NCBI RefSeq assembly: GCF_900187185.1
Contig: NZ_LT906465.1
Location: forward strand, 992,001-1,056,000
DNA length: 64,000 bases
Source of the DNA: Chryseobacterium taklimakanense
GTDB lineage: Bacteria; Bacteroidota; Bacteroidia; Flavobacteriales; Weeksellaceae
Reading direction: 5' to 3'
Positions within the stretch are counted from its first letter, which is position 1. Every line of letters begins with the position of its first letter. The translations under genes and the position numbers were made by a program. The notes below the pieces were generated by a model. The model had not been told where the DNA came from. It did no database searches and worked only from the letters and a program-made list of their open reading frames with translations. Positions 32,563-42,133 of the stretch are shown here, piece after piece.

Positions 32563-33708
32563 ATGAACTTCAACACAAAAGTAATACACGGCGGACAGCA
32601 TCACGAACCGGCAACTGGTTCCGTGAACGTTCCGGTTTTTTTAACATCCACTTTTGCTCAGAAATCTCCGGGAATTCATTCTGGTTACGAATATTCCAGA
32701 GCGGCAAATCCTACAAGACAAGCTTTGGAAAATAGTTTGGCTTCCATCGAAAACGGTGCAAAAGGATTGGCTTTTGGCTCAGGCTTAGCTGCAATTGACT
32801 GTGTCCTAAAATTATTGAATCCAGGAGACGAAGTAATTGCAGTGGACGATTTATACGGCGGCACTTACAGGATGTTCACGCGCCTTTTCGAGAAATATCA
32901 GCTTAAATTCACCTTCGTGAACTTCGATGATGTTTCTAAAATTTCAGATTTAATCACAGAAAAAACCAAACTGATCTGGCTCGAAACACCCACCAATCCA
33001 CTGATGAAGCTGGTGGACATCAAAGCGGTTTGCGATTTGGTGAAGGATCAAGATATTTTGGTGGCAGTTGACAATACGTTTGCGTCACCTTATCTGCAAA
33101 GGCCTCTGGATCTGGGTGCTGACATCGTGATGCATTCGGCTACGAAGTATCTCGGCGGACATTCGGATGTTATTGCCGGTGCATTGGTTGCAAAGGACCG
33201 TGAGCTTGGGGAAAAACTTCATTTCATACAGTTTGCAAGTGGCGGAATTCTTGGTCCGCACGATTCCTATTTGGTTTTAAGAGGGATTAAAACTTTAGCT
33301 TTAAGAATGCAGAGACATTCAGAAAACGGGCAAAAGATAGCAGAATTCCTTCAAAATCACCCGAAAGTAAAAGATGTAGTTTACCCGGGACTGGCCAGTC
33401 ACCCACAGCATGATTTGGCTAAAAGACAAATGCCAAACGGTTTTGGGGGAATGGTTTCTTTTAATTTTAAATCAGGCGAAAAGGCGGATGCCGTTAAATT
33501 TTTAGAGAATGTGAAAGTTTTCACTTTGGCTGAAAGTTTGGGCGGCGTGGAATCTTTGGCCAATCATCCGGCGCTGATGACTCATGCCTCAATACCAGCC
33601 GACAAACGTGCAGAAATCGGAATTACAGACGATTTGGTTCGGCTAAGTGTCGGGATTGAAGACAGTGATGATTTGATTGCTGATTTGGAGAGCGCTTTTA
33701 ACGCATAA
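32563..33708 (+). CDS. metB: Cystathionine gamma-synthase/lyase-type PLP enzyme
   Basis: A 381-residue Cys/Met-metabolism PLP enzyme of full length. The internal aldimine lysine lies in HSATKYLGGHSD (residues ~188-199), the cofactor phosphate contacts in SRAANPTRQALE and the substrate-binding FTLAESLGGVESL near the C-terminus are conserved. Family members either join O-acyl-homoserine and cysteine or cleave cystathionine; sequence alone separates them poorly, so the metB name is provisional. A terminator follows directly. Confidence 0.88.
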   Translation: MNFNTKVIHGGQHHEPATGSVNVPVFLTSTFAQKSPGIHSGYEYSRAANPTRQALENSLASIENGAKGLAFGSGLAAIDCVLKLLNPGDEVIAVDDLYGGTYRMFTRLFEKYQLKFTFVNFDDVSKISDLITEKTKLIWLETPTNPLMKLVDIKAVCDLVKDQDILVAVDNTFASPYLQRPLDLGADIVMHSATKYLGGHSDVIAGALVAKDRELGEKLHFIQFASGGILGPHDSYLVLRGIKTLALRMQRHSENGQKIAEFLQNHPKVKDVVYPGLASHPQHDLAKRQMPNGFGGMVSFNFKSGEKADAVKFLENVKVFTLAESLGGVESLANHPALMTHASIPADKRAEIGITDDLVRLSVGIEDSDDLIADLESAFNA

Positions 33709-33713
33709 AACGG

Positions 33714-33736
33714 AACGGACAATTTTTTGTCCGTTT
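33714..33736 (+). terminator. Terminator after cystathionine synthase
   Basis: AACGGACAA (33714-33722) pairs with TTGTCCGTT around a T-rich loop, followed by TTTCTTT. Confidence 0.7.
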
Positions 33737-33754
33737 CTTTATAAATATTTGAAT

Positions 33755-34261
33755 ATGACAGAATTTCAAAAATACATTCATAATTATCTCGGTTTGATTC
33801 CCTCATCAGACTGGATACAGGAGATGAAAAATGCCGGAGACGAAACTTTAGAGCTTTACGGAAACCTTTCAGAAGAACAGTCTTATTTTGCTTATGCCGA
33901 AGGAAAATGGTCATTAAAAATTTTGCTTCAACATCTCATTGACGCAGAGAAAATCTTCAATTATCGGGCGCTTAGTTTTTCCAGAAACGACCAAACCGAA
34001 CTTCCGGCCTGGGATGAAGTTCAATACGGAGCAAATAACAACGTGGCAGATTATACTCTGGTTGAACTGATTGAAGAATTTAAACTCATCAGAAAAATTT
34101 CGTTTTTATTTTTCAAGAATTTGAATTCTGAAATACTGCAAAAAACAGGCGTTGCCAACAAAAACGAAATATCGGTCGAATTGCTGGGAAAATTAATTGT
34201 TGGTCACAATATCCATCATTTGAACATCATCAAAGAACGATACCTGAAAAATTTAAGATAA
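33755..34261 (+). CDS. DinB/YfiT-like four-helix protein
   Basis: A 168-residue protein of the DinB superfamily (unrelated to DNA polymerase IV). Metal-ligand histidines appear in LLQHLIDAEKIFNYRAL near residue 58 and VGHNIHHLNIIKERYL near the C-terminus, the spacing expected for the three-His nickel/zinc site. Members act as thiol-dependent S-transferases, for example with bacillithiol, which would fit the YpdA-like reductase elsewhere in the window. The ATG at 33755 is preferred to an upstream in-frame start that overlaps the previous gene and its terminator. Confidence 0.85.
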   Translation: MTEFQKYIHNYLGLIPSSDWIQEMKNAGDETLELYGNLSEEQSYFAYAEGKWSLKILLQHLIDAEKIFNYRALSFSRNDQTELPAWDEVQYGANNNVADYTLVELIEEFKLIRKISFLFFKNLNSEILQKTGVANKNEISVELLGKLIVGHNIHHLNIIKERYLKNLR

Positions 34262-34285
34262 TTCGTCTCTAACCAATAGGAAGTT

Positions 34286-34834
34286 ATGGAAAAAGCCCTT
34301 CAAACATTAAAATCCGGCGGGACCATCCTCTACCCCACTGACACGATCTGGGGAATCGGCTGCGATGCTACGAATATAGACGCCATCAACAGAATTTTTG
34401 AAATCAAAAAACGGGAAAACACCAAATCGATGATAATTCTGGTGGAAAGCGAAAAACGTTTGCAGGATTTGGTCGACGTTCCGGAAATGGCCTGGGAAAT
34501 CATCGACCTTTCTGAAAAACCGGTGACGATTGTTTATGACAATCCGCGAGGTTTGCCCAAGGAAATTCTGGCCGAAGACGGGAGCATCGGCATCCGTTTG
34601 GTTAAAGACGATCTCTGTAAAAAACTCATTTCAAAAATCAATAAGCCATTGGTTTCTACCTCAGCCAATTTTAGTGGTGATAAATCTCCGATGAAGTTTT
34701 CAGACATCAATCCGGAAATCATCAGTCTTGTGGATTATGCCGTAGAGGAAAACCGTGAAAAAATTTCAGAATATTCCGGTTCATCAGTTATACGCGTCTG
34801 GAATGACGGCAGAATAAAAGTTTTGAGAGAGTAA
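34286..34834 (+). CDS. tsaC: Threonylcarbamoyl-AMP synthase (TsaC/YciO/YrdC)
   Basis: A 182-residue YrdC-domain protein that makes threonylcarbamoyl-AMP from threonine, bicarbonate and ATP for the t6A37 modification of ANN-decoding tRNAs. The start KSGGTILYPTDTIWGIGCDA, the KKRENTKSMIIL basic segment and the STSANFSG motif (residues ~128-135) are family hallmarks. It lacks the Sua5 C-terminal domain, so it is the short TsaC type. It begins 25 bases after the DinB-like gene. Confidence 0.92.
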   Translation: MEKALQTLKSGGTILYPTDTIWGIGCDATNIDAINRIFEIKKRENTKSMIILVESEKRLQDLVDVPEMAWEIIDLSEKPVTIVYDNPRGLPKEILAEDGSIGIRLVKDDLCKKLISKINKPLVSTSANFSGDKSPMKFSDINPEIISLVDYAVEENREKISEYSGSSVIRVWNDGRIKVLRE

Positions 34835-34894
34835 TAATTCGTCAACGTTGAATGTAAGGCTACTGAAGCCAAATAAAACGTCATTTCAAATTCT

Positions 34895-34970
34895 TATCTT
34901 TGCAAAAATATTTCTCGCAGATTAAGTAGATTGCGCAGATCTTTTATCTGCTGAATTTACACAATCTGCG
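34895..34970 (+). promoter_or_regulatory. cca promoter and nested-hairpin 5' leader
   Basis: TATCTTTG (34895-34902) is an exact TAnnTTTG element. The ~80-base leader it would start contains nested inverted repeats: outer CGCAGATT (34916-34923) with AATCTGCG (34963-34970), inner GCAGAT (34935-34940) with ATCTGC (34946-34951). Similar TCGCAGATT-type intergenic repeats are common in Chryseobacterium-like genomes; a regulatory role is not shown. Confidence 0.55.
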
Positions 34971-34985
34971 AAAGTTTTTAATACA

Positions 34986-36428
34986 ATGCAGATCAGCCTC
35001 AACCAAAATAAAAATCTCAAGCTTTTCAAACTCATTTCTGATGTCGCAGAAAAGAATAACCAAACCGTTTACATCGTTGGCGGCTACGTTCGCGACCTTC
35101 TGATGAAAAGGCAAATGCCAACCGATATAGATTTCGTAACAGAAAGTTCCGGTATTGATTTGGCAAAAAAAATCGCCGTAGAAATCAACCCTAAACTAAA
35201 AGTTTCGGTGTTTAAAACATACGGAACAGCGATGTTTAAACACAATGGTTTGGATCTTGAGTTCGTTGGTGCCAGAAAAGAAAGCTACTCTGAAGATTCA
35301 CGCAAGCCTGCCGTAGAGACGGGAACTTTGGAGGACGACCAGAAACGTCGCGACTTTACCATCAATGCCATGGCGATTTCGTTAAACAAAGAAAACTTTG
35401 GAGAACTCATTGATCCATTTCGCGGTCAGGAAGATTTACAGAATAAAATTCTGCGAACGCCATTGGAGCCACTACAAACCTATTCTGACGATCCTCTAAG
35501 AATGATGCGTGCCGTTCGTTTCGCTTCAACTTTAAATTTTAAAATAGAAGAAAATTCTCTGCAAGCCATCAGACAGGAAGCTGAAAGGATCAGGATTGTG
35601 TCGATGGAAAGAATTATGGTCGAATTCAACAAAATCATGCTTTCTGAAAAACCCAGTATTGGTTTAAAACTTCTCGAAGAAACCGGCTTGCTTCAATACA
35701 TTTTGCCGGAACTGATCGCGCTGAAAGGCATTGAGGAAATAGAAGGACAAACGCACAAAGACAATTTCTACCACACGCTTGAAGTGGTTGACAATATTTC
35801 AAAAAACACGGAAAACCTATGGTTACGCTGGTCGGCGCTGCTTCACGACATTGGGAAAGCTCCAACTAAAAAGTTCGTTGAAGGCACAGGCTGGACTTTC
35901 CACGGTCATGAATTTTTAGGATCGAAAATGGCTAAAACCTTGTTTCAAAGACTAAAACTCCCACTCGGGAATGATTTGAAATATGTCCAGAAAATGGTGA
36001 AGCTGTCTTCGCGACCCATCGCTCTGGTTACCGATGACGCATCAGATTCTGCATTGAGAAGGCTTTTGTTTGATGCCGGAGATGATCTGGAAGACCTGTT
36101 TACACTTTGTAAAGCCGACATCACCACAAAAAATGCTAAAAAACAGGAAAGATTCACCAAAAATTTTGAATATGTCGCACAAAAAATAAAGGAAGTTGAA
36201 GAAAAAGACCACATCAGAAATTTCCAACCGCCCATTTCCGGTGAAGAAATTATGGAGATGTTCAACCTGCAACCCGGACGGGAAATCGGGATTTTAAAGG
36301 AAAAAGTAAAAGAAGCGATTCTGGAAGGCGACATTGCCAACGATAAAATCGAAGCCCGAAATTTCGTAATCACCGAAGCTGAAAAACTGGGGTTGAAATC
36401 TAATTCTTTAATAATTTTCAAAAAATAA
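34986..36428 (+). CDS. cca: CCA tRNA nucleotidyltransferase / poly(A) polymerase family with HD domain
   Basis: A 480-residue class II nucleotidyltransferase. The N-terminal catalytic domain has the VGGYVRDLL loop (~30-38) and metal aspartates in PTDIDFV (~46-52), then the RRDFTINAMA segment. The C-terminal HD phosphohydrolase domain reads LLHDIGKAPT with a further H in TFHGHEFLGS. It adds or repairs the 3'-CCA end of tRNAs. Because the HD domain is fused, some family members also remove 2',3'-cyclic phosphates. It follows tsaC, another tRNA gene, after a 150-base gap with its own promoter. Confidence 0.92.
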   Translation: MQISLNQNKNLKLFKLISDVAEKNNQTVYIVGGYVRDLLMKRQMPTDIDFVTESSGIDLAKKIAVEINPKLKVSVFKTYGTAMFKHNGLDLEFVGARKESYSEDSRKPAVETGTLEDDQKRRDFTINAMAISLNKENFGELIDPFRGQEDLQNKILRTPLEPLQTYSDDPLRMMRAVRFASTLNFKIEENSLQAIRQEAERIRIVSMERIMVEFNKIMLSEKPSIGLKLLEETGLLQYILPELIALKGIEEIEGQTHKDNFYHTLEVVDNISKNTENLWLRWSALLHDIGKAPTKKFVEGTGWTFHGHEFLGSKMAKTLFQRLKLPLGNDLKYVQKMVKLSSRPIALVTDDASDSALRRLLFDAGDDLEDLFTLCKADITTKNAKKQERFTKNFEYVAQKIKEVEEKDHIRNFQPPISGEEIMEMFNLQPGREIGILKEKVKEAILEGDIANDKIEARNFVITEAEKLGLKSNSLIIFKK

Positions 36429-36429
36429 T

Positions 36430-36463
36430 AATCCGCTGCGATAATTACACAGCGGATTTTTTT
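36430..36463. terminator. Terminator after cca
   Basis: AATCCGCTG (36430-36438) pairs perfectly with CAGCGGATT (36450-36458), followed by a T-run to 36463. The convergent btuB-like gene ends just beyond. Confidence 0.8.
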
Positions 36464-36486
36464 AACATTAAAATAAATTATAAATC

Positions 36487-38394
36487 CTAAAATTTATAGT
36501 TCACACCTACCATGAAATTTCTGGGTTTTGTGGTAAACCCTGCGACATCTACATAAGATTCGTTGAACAGGTTACCGATATTCAGATAAGTTTCAAGATT
36601 ATATGGCAGTTTTTGATTGACGTTCAGGTTGAAGAGATGGTAGCTGTCCAACTCAACATTTTTTACCGTAAAGGTTGAATTGTCCCAATACGCATCGCTT
36701 CTTTTGCTTGTAAACTGGTGCGAAAGCGCAATCCTGGTTGTTTTGAAAGGCAAATATTCTACATAAGAATTCATGCGCTGTTTTGGTTGCCGAAGCATTG
36801 TTGCTGCATTTTCCTTTTCCACAAAACTGAAATTTCCACCGAATCTCAACTGTTCATTCATCGCATAATCCAGCCCTAGTTCAAAACCTTTTACTTTATT
36901 ATTCTCAATGTTAATGAACTGTCCCGTAAAATCCGGATTGGTTTTATAAGCAAAAACATCTGCTTCTTTTCTTTGGAACAAACTTGCATTGAAAACGATG
37001 CTTCTGTCTTTTTTTCCAATACTAAAATCGATTTCGTGGGTTTGATTGGTTTCCGGTTTCAGGTCGGGATTCCCCAAAGTGTACGGTAAAGTTCCGTAGC
37101 TCTGGTAAAGTGTAGGTGCAATGAAAGCCGTGGCATAGGAATATCCAACTTTATAAAACATCGTTTCAATTTCCCACAAATAATATGGATTTACGCTGTA
37201 AACAAAGTGGTTTCCAAATTTGGAATTGTCTGTAAATCTTGCTCCGGCGTCCAAATTAAAACCTTTGTAATTGGCATTGAAATTCGCAAAAGCATCAAGA
37301 TTTGACATTTCGGTGTCATCCATTTTCAAACCGTCTTCCATTTGCGTTCCGCCCCAAGGCAAAGCTTTCGAAGCCATTCTTTGGTTTTCGTGCTGCAAAC
37401 CAACAGTGAAGTTGAAATTCTCAGAAACTTTATAATTATTGAAGATTTCAGCAAAGAAATTTTTCCCTTCGTACTGGTATTCATCACGGTAAGAGTTCTC
37501 ATCTAATCCCTGCAAAAGCCTTTCGTTACCGGAATATCTTGTATTGAAAGTTACCTGCCCTTTATTATATTTAAAGTTGGCATTTCCACCAATATAACTC
37601 TGCTTATCATTTCCTCTGTCCTTTCCGTCGGTGAATGCGCCAGCATCATAATGATAGAAATTGTGGTTCCAGCCGCCATTGATATTAAAATCGAAATTTT
37701 CTACGCCGTAACCGATGGTTGCTGCCAAATTTTGCTTTTCAAAACCGTCTTTTTCGAAATCTTTCCCTTCTGCAGCAGAAATTCCGTCTGATTTTTCATT
37801 AAAACCGGAAAGCTGATATTTAAAACCATTGATATTTCCTCTCACACCTGTATTTTGTGCGAAAGTTCCAAATGAACCGCCTTTCAATCCAACTTCTCCC
37901 TGGATTTTTTTGGTCGCATTTTTTTTGGTTTTAATATTAATTACTGAAACCGTCGCGTTGGAACCGTAAAGTACGGAAGAAGCACCGTTCAGAACCTCGA
38001 TACTTTCTACATTTTCGATTGCGAAAAGCCTCAAATCCATTGCTGTGTAATCGTTACCGGTGACATCTTTCATTGGAACGCCATCGATTAGCACAAGGAT
38101 ATTGGCCATTTTTCCCCCTCGGATCTTTGGAGATTTCGGTTCAGCATCATTGTTGAAATTTCCCGTAATCTGAAATCCGGATACCTGCTGCAGCACTTCA
38201 TTCAGATTTTGTCCCTGAAATTTTTCAAGATCTTTCGAAGTGATGAGTTTCACATTTTTTCCGGTTTTGTAAAGCTGTTGCGGGATTTTCGAAGCGATAG
38301 TTACCTCTTCGATGGTGGTTTCATTTTCCTGTTGGGCAAAAATGTTTGAACTTACGACAAGCATTGCTCCAACAAAAATCAGTCTTTTCTTCAT
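36487..38394 (-). CDS. btuB: BtuB-like TonB-dependent vitamin B12 receptor
   Basis: A 635-residue outer-membrane receptor with a signal peptide ending around NIFAQ. The TonB box TTIEEVTIASK precedes the plug (SGFQITGNFN, KIRGGKMANILVLIDGVPM, NGASSVLYGSNATVSVINIK); the barrel ends MVGVNYKF. Its length and plug match BtuB-type receptors. The strongest evidence for its ligand is the cobalamin riboswitch in its leader (38510-38712), which should shut it down when B12 is plentiful. No other cobalamin genes lie in the window. Confidence 0.9.
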   Translation of the reverse strand: MKKRLIFVGAMLVVSSNIFAQQENETTIEEVTIASKIPQQLYKTGKNVKLITSKDLEKFQGQNLNEVLQQVSGFQITGNFNNDAEPKSPKIRGGKMANILVLIDGVPMKDVTGNDYTAMDLRLFAIENVESIEVLNGASSVLYGSNATVSVINIKTKKNATKKIQGEVGLKGGSFGTFAQNTGVRGNINGFKYQLSGFNEKSDGISAAEGKDFEKDGFEKQNLAATIGYGVENFDFNINGGWNHNFYHYDAGAFTDGKDRGNDKQSYIGGNANFKYNKGQVTFNTRYSGNERLLQGLDENSYRDEYQYEGKNFFAEIFNNYKVSENFNFTVGLQHENQRMASKALPWGGTQMEDGLKMDDTEMSNLDAFANFNANYKGFNLDAGARFTDNSKFGNHFVYSVNPYYLWEIETMFYKVGYSYATAFIAPTLYQSYGTLPYTLGNPDLKPETNQTHEIDFSIGKKDRSIVFNASLFQRKEADVFAYKTNPDFTGQFINIENNKVKGFELGLDYAMNEQLRFGGNFSFVEKENAATMLRQPKQRMNSYVEYLPFKTTRIALSHQFTSKRSDAYWDNSTFTVKNVELDSYHLFNLNVNQKLPYNLETYLNIGNLFNESYVDVAGFTTKPRNFMVGVNYKF

Positions 38395-38509
38395 TTTTGA
38401 ATAATTTAAGTTAAAGTTTGCTTACCGGAAAAATACAGTCTAATCAGTGAACCGGAACGTTCAGTAAATCAGGCTTTTCCTCCGAAAGCGTTGTTGGTTT
38501 TGAGCTTTC

Positions 38510-38712
38510 AGCAAGGTCTCCTGACTTTCACTTATTCTGCGCCTTCTCACCGAAGCAATGGCTTTCACAATCAATAATCTGATAAGTAATAATTAATGAT
38601 TGGTTGCAGAAAGTTTGTTAGAAGAAAAATTATCAATTGTTAATTATTCATTCTACCGTGTGATTTACAGTTGCGGGGACAGTTCACGGATTGCACGCGA
38701 TTCCCTTTTCTG
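38510..38712 (-). ncRNA. Cobalamin (B12) riboswitch
   Basis: Read on the minus strand, the order of conserved blocks is AAAAGGGAAT then GTGCAAT and CCCCGCAACTGTAA near the 5' end, GAAAGCCATTGC mid-element, and the B12 box GTCAGGAGACCTTGC near the 3' end (38510-38526). These are the diagnostic adenosylcobalamin-aptamer segments in the right order. It lies about 115 bases before the receptor start. The central variable region is AT-rich. A TATCTTCG sequence at 38722-38729 could be its -7 promoter element with one mismatch. Confidence 0.93.
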
Positions 38713-38815
38713 AAAGTGCTGCGAAGATACGCAAACAAAGAGATTTTGGAAAGTATTTTTCGAAAATTATGCCGCTTATCTACCCAAAAGTCTTGTACTT
38801 CTGCAGTGACTTTAA

Positions 38816-39298
38816 TTATAAATACGATGCATCAAAAGAAAAAGGAAGCAAATCCCTTACTGAATGGGTCTTGTAAACCTCTCCGCTCATGGAAGCAAAA
38901 TAAATTTCGATATCGCTTCTTTGCTTCACTTCATATTCTGAAATGCTTTGTCTGCAGGCTCCGCACGGTGGAATTGCGGTAGACTTTTCGGTAAAATCTT
39001 TTAAACCGCCGATAACGAAGATTTTTAGAATTTTTTCTTTCGGAAAGTTTGCTGCAGTCCAGAAAATGGTAGCCCGTTCCGCACAAAGGCCGCTTGGAAA
39101 TGCCGCATTTTCCTGGTTATTTCCTGATATGATTTCACCGTTATCAAGAAGTAACGCACATCCGACAAGAAAATTTGAATAAGGTGCGTAAGCCTTTTCA
39201 CGGGCAGATTTTGCCGTTTCAAAAAGTTTTTTCTCGATATCGTTCAGCTCATCCACATTTTGGAAAAACTCGTAACCGATTTTTATTTCCTGTTGCAT
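38816..39298 (-). CDS. cdd: Cytidine deaminase
   Basis: A 160-residue homotetrameric-type cytidine deaminase of the pyrimidine salvage pathway. The zinc/catalytic motifs CAERATIFWTA and PPCGACRQ are intact. The ATG at 39298 is chosen; a TTG one codon earlier adds only a second Met. It lies downstream of the divergent old-yellow-enzyme gene and upstream (on the same strand) of the riboswitch, about 90 bases away. Deaminates cytidine and deoxycytidine to uridine forms. Confidence 0.93.
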   Translation of the reverse strand: MQQEIKIGYEFFQNVDELNDIEKKLFETAKSAREKAYAPYSNFLVGCALLLDNGEIISGNNQENAAFPSGLCAERATIFWTAANFPKEKILKIFVIGGLKDFTEKSTAIPPCGACRQSISEYEVKQRSDIEIYFASMSGEVYKTHSVRDLLPFSFDASYL

Positions 39299-39408
39299 CA
39301 AAAAATTTTATGAAAGTAAATTTACGGTATTTAAAACTAATTAGAGAAACCTTATATGATTTGTGAGCAATTTTAAATCACTAAATTTACAAATCCAAAT
39401 ATAAAACC

Positions 39409-40455
39409 ATGCTTTACTCCCCTATAAAATTTCGCAATCTCGAACTGAAAAACCGTTGGGTGATGTCGCCGATGTGTATGTATTCAGCAACTGAAGGTGT
39501 GCCGAATGATTTTCATTTTGTTCACTACGGCAGCCGCGCGCAAGGCGGAACAGGATTAATTATGGTTGAAGCAACGGGCGTAGTTCCTGAAGGCCGCATC
39601 ACGAGTAAATGCGCAGGTATCTGGAATGATGAACAGGCGGCCGCTTTCAAAAAAATCGTGGATTTCGTGCATCAAAATTCTGAAACACAAATCGGGATTC
39701 AGCTGGCACACGCCGGCAGAAAAGCCTCAACGTGGAATGGCGTACAAACCGATGATGAAACCAGTTGGGAAACAGTAGCGCCTTCGCCAATCCCTTATAA
39801 ACCGGGAGAAAGAACGCCGCATGAACTTACAGTAGAGGAAATCAAGAATTTAATTGCTGATTTTAAAAATGCTGCAAAACGCGCCTTAGAAGCCGGTTTT
39901 AATTTGATTGAAATTCATGCAGCGCACGGTTATCTGATTCACCAGTTTTTGTCGCCGCTTTCAAATATACGAACTGACGAATATGGCGGAAGTTTTGAGA
40001 ACAGAATCCGTTTTTTAATTGAAATCGTCGAAGCGGTCAATACTGTTTTGGATGAAAACCATCCGCTTTTTGTAAGGATTTCGGCTGATGAATATGCAGC
40101 GAACGGGTGGAATTTAGACCAGTCTGTCGAACTTGCAAAAATTTTAAAAACCAGAAATGTTGATCTGGTTGACGTTTCCAGCGGAGGAAATATTCACGGT
40201 GCGAAGATTTCTGTTTTTGACGGTTATCAGGTTCCGTTTTCTTCAAGGATAAAGAAAGAGGCCGAAATACAAACCGGGGCAGTAGGCCTGATTACCAGTT
40301 CCAAACAGGCAGAAACGATCCTGGAAAACCACGATGCTGATCTGATTTTTGTGGCGCGCGAAATTTTGAGAAATCCATATCTCGCCGTCCGGGGCGCTTT
40401 CGAATCAGGGCAGGAATGCTTTTTTCCACACCAGTATGAGCGTGCAAAAAAATGA
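39409..40455 (+). CDS. namA: Old-yellow-enzyme NADPH dehydrogenase (NamA/YqjM-like)
   Basis: A 348-residue FMN-dependent ene-reductase. The YqjM-type opening LKNRWVMSPMCMYSA contains the redox-tuning Cys, QLAHAGRKAS carries the FMN/substrate contacts, HAAHGYLIHQFLSPLSN includes the substrate-binding His pair, and FVAREILRNPYLA the C-terminal FMN-phosphate site. It reduces activated C=C bonds of electrophiles, a detoxification role. Its stop overlaps the next gene by four bases. Confidence 0.92.
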   Translation: MLYSPIKFRNLELKNRWVMSPMCMYSATEGVPNDFHFVHYGSRAQGGTGLIMVEATGVVPEGRITSKCAGIWNDEQAAAFKKIVDFVHQNSETQIGIQLAHAGRKASTWNGVQTDDETSWETVAPSPIPYKPGERTPHELTVEEIKNLIADFKNAAKRALEAGFNLIEIHAAHGYLIHQFLSPLSNIRTDEYGGSFENRIRFLIEIVEAVNTVLDENHPLFVRISADEYAANGWNLDQSVELAKILKTRNVDLVDVSSGGNIHGAKISVFDGYQVPFSSRIKKEAEIQTGAVGLITSSKQAETILENHDADLIFVAREILRNPYLAVRGAFESGQECFFPHQYERAKK

Positions 40456-40724
40456 GTATAGATGACTTTTTGTGGAAATGTCCTTATAAAAAATATTTGG
40501 GCATCGAGTGTTTTGGCTGTGGTGCGCAAACTGCGCTGTTAGAGCTTTTGAAAGGTAATTTTAGCAAAGCTTTTCAAATATATCCGGCAATATATACACT
40601 CATTGTGCTGTCTATAGTTGGGCTGCTTTATTTTTTAACCAAAAAAAAGAAGTACCAAAAACTGATACTTCCCCTCATTTTTTTAAACGTTTTAATAATT
40701 GTTGTGCAGTACTTTCTGCATTAA
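40452..40724 (+). CDS. DUF2752 membrane protein
   Basis: A 90-residue protein with the DUF2752 signature [20 protein letters not shown] (two Cys-containing segments) followed by two hydrophobic helices (about 45-62 and 69-88). Function is unknown; the cysteines might bind metal or form a disulfide. It overlaps the upstream gene by ATGA (4 bases), so it is translationally coupled to it, and its last four bases overlap the stop of the convergent hemL. Confidence 0.8.
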   Translation: MSIDDFLWKCPYKKYLGIECFGCGAQTALLELLKGNFSKAFQIYPAIYTLIVLSIVGLLYFLTKKKKYQKLILPLIFLNVLIIVVQYFLH

Positions 40725-42004
40725 GAATATTCAAATTTTCTGATAACTTCCAGAGTTCTGTCGATCTCGTTCTGCTTGATCGCGTCAGAAATAAACCATG
40801 TTTCGTAGCCACTCGGCGGAAGGTAAATTCCGTTTGCCAAAAGCTGGTGGAAGAAATTATTGAAGAGTGCATGATTGGCATTTGCCGCTTCATCAAAATT
40901 TGAAACCGAAGAAATATGGAAGAAGACACTCATCATCGAACCTTTACGGTTGATTCTGTGCTGGATCCCTTTTTCATTTAAGATTTTCCCAATTTCGAAA
41001 TCCAGCGTTTCGGTAGTTTTGCTGATGTTTTCAAAGAAATTTAAATTGCCTTTAATCAGCTCCAAAGTTGTTAAACCAGCTCTCATGGCCAGAGGATTTC
41101 CGCTTAAGGTTCCGGCCTGGTATACTGCACCTTTCGGAGCAAGGGCATCCATAATTTCGTTTCTTCCGGCAAAAGCCCCAACAGGCATTCCGCCACCGAT
41201 AACTTTTCCGTAGGTTACCAGATCGGCTTTCACATTAAAAACTTCCTGCGCGCCGCCGAATGCCAGACGGAAACCGGTCATCACCTCATCAAAAATCAGG
41301 AGAGTTCCGTATTCGTCGCAGACTGTTCTTAACTTCTGAAGAAAATTATTTTCCGGCAGAACACAGCCCATATTTCCGGCAACCGGCTCAATGATTACAG
41401 CGGCAATTTCACCTTCATTATTCCTGAAAATATCCTTTACCTGCTCAAAATCGTTGTATCTCGCCAACAAAGTATCTTTAGCGGTACCAGCCGTAACTCC
41501 CGGAGAATTTGGGTTACCAAAAGTCGCAGCGCCGCTTCCCGCTTTTATCAAGAAAGAATCGGAGTGGCCGTGATAGCAGCCTTCAAATTTTATGATTTTG
41601 TTGCGCCCCGTATATCCTCTCGCCAGACGAACAGCGCTCATACAAGCTTCCGTTCCCGATGAAACCATTCGGATCTGGTCGATATTCGGAACGTTTTTTA
41701 CGATAAGTTTCGCAATTTCAGTCTCCAGTTCTGTGGGAGTTCCGAAAGAGAAACCTTTCTCTGCCTGTTTCTGAACCGCTTCCAAAACATCCGGATGTGT
41801 ATGTCCTAAAATCGCAGGACCCCAGGAATTGATGTAGTCAATGTAAGTTCGGTCATCAGCATCGGTTAAGTATGCGCCCTTCGCGGATTTCATAAAAACC
41901 GGCACGCCGCCAACACCTTTAAAGGCTCTCACAGGTGAATTTACGCCGCCCGGAATATATTTGTAAGCTTCATCAAATAACGCGGAACTTCTTTGGTATA
42001 ACAT
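40721..42004 (-). CDS. hemL: Glutamate-1-semialdehyde 2,1-aminomutase
   Basis: A 427-residue PLP enzyme that converts glutamate-1-semialdehyde to 5-aminolevulinate in the C5 haem pathway. Conserved stretches are [15 protein letters not shown] at the start, [19 protein letters not shown] for cofactor binding, [11 protein letters not shown], and the Schiff-base lysine in [16 protein letters not shown]. Full length with no oddities except the 4-base tail-to-tail overlap with the DUF2752 gene. Other haem genes are outside the window. Confidence 0.96.
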   Translation of the reverse strand: MLYQRSSALFDEAYKYIPGGVNSPVRAFKGVGGVPVFMKSAKGAYLTDADDRTYIDYINSWGPAILGHTHPDVLEAVQKQAEKGFSFGTPTELETEIAKLIVKNVPNIDQIRMVSSGTEACMSAVRLARGYTGRNKIIKFEGCYHGHSDSFLIKAGSGAATFGNPNSPGVTAGTAKDTLLARYNDFEQVKDIFRNNEGEIAAVIIEPVAGNMGCVLPENNFLQKLRTVCDEYGTLLIFDEVMTGFRLAFGGAQEVFNVKADLVTYGKVIGGGMPVGAFAGRNEIMDALAPKGAVYQAGTLSGNPLAMRAGLTTLELIKGNLNFFENISKTTETLDFEIGKILNEKGIQHRINRKGSMMSVFFHISSVSNFDEAANANHALFNNFFHQLLANGIYLPPSGYETWFISDAIKQNEIDRTLEVIRKFEYS

Positions 42005-42079
42005 TTTTAACTTTAAAAATTTAATGAGTAATAATAATGGCTTTTATCGGCTTAAACAGCTCAATTTTTCCTTGTAAAT

Positions 42080-42108
42080 AAAAAAGAGCGCACTAAAAAA
42101 GCACACTC
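42080..42108 (-). terminator. Terminator after muramidase
   Basis: On the minus strand GAGTGTGC and GTGCGCTC can pair, with wobbles, around a T-rich loop and are followed by a T-run. It lies just downstream of the glucosaminidase gene. Confidence 0.5.
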
Positions 42109-42133
42109 ACAAAAGTACGAAATATTGCTGTAA

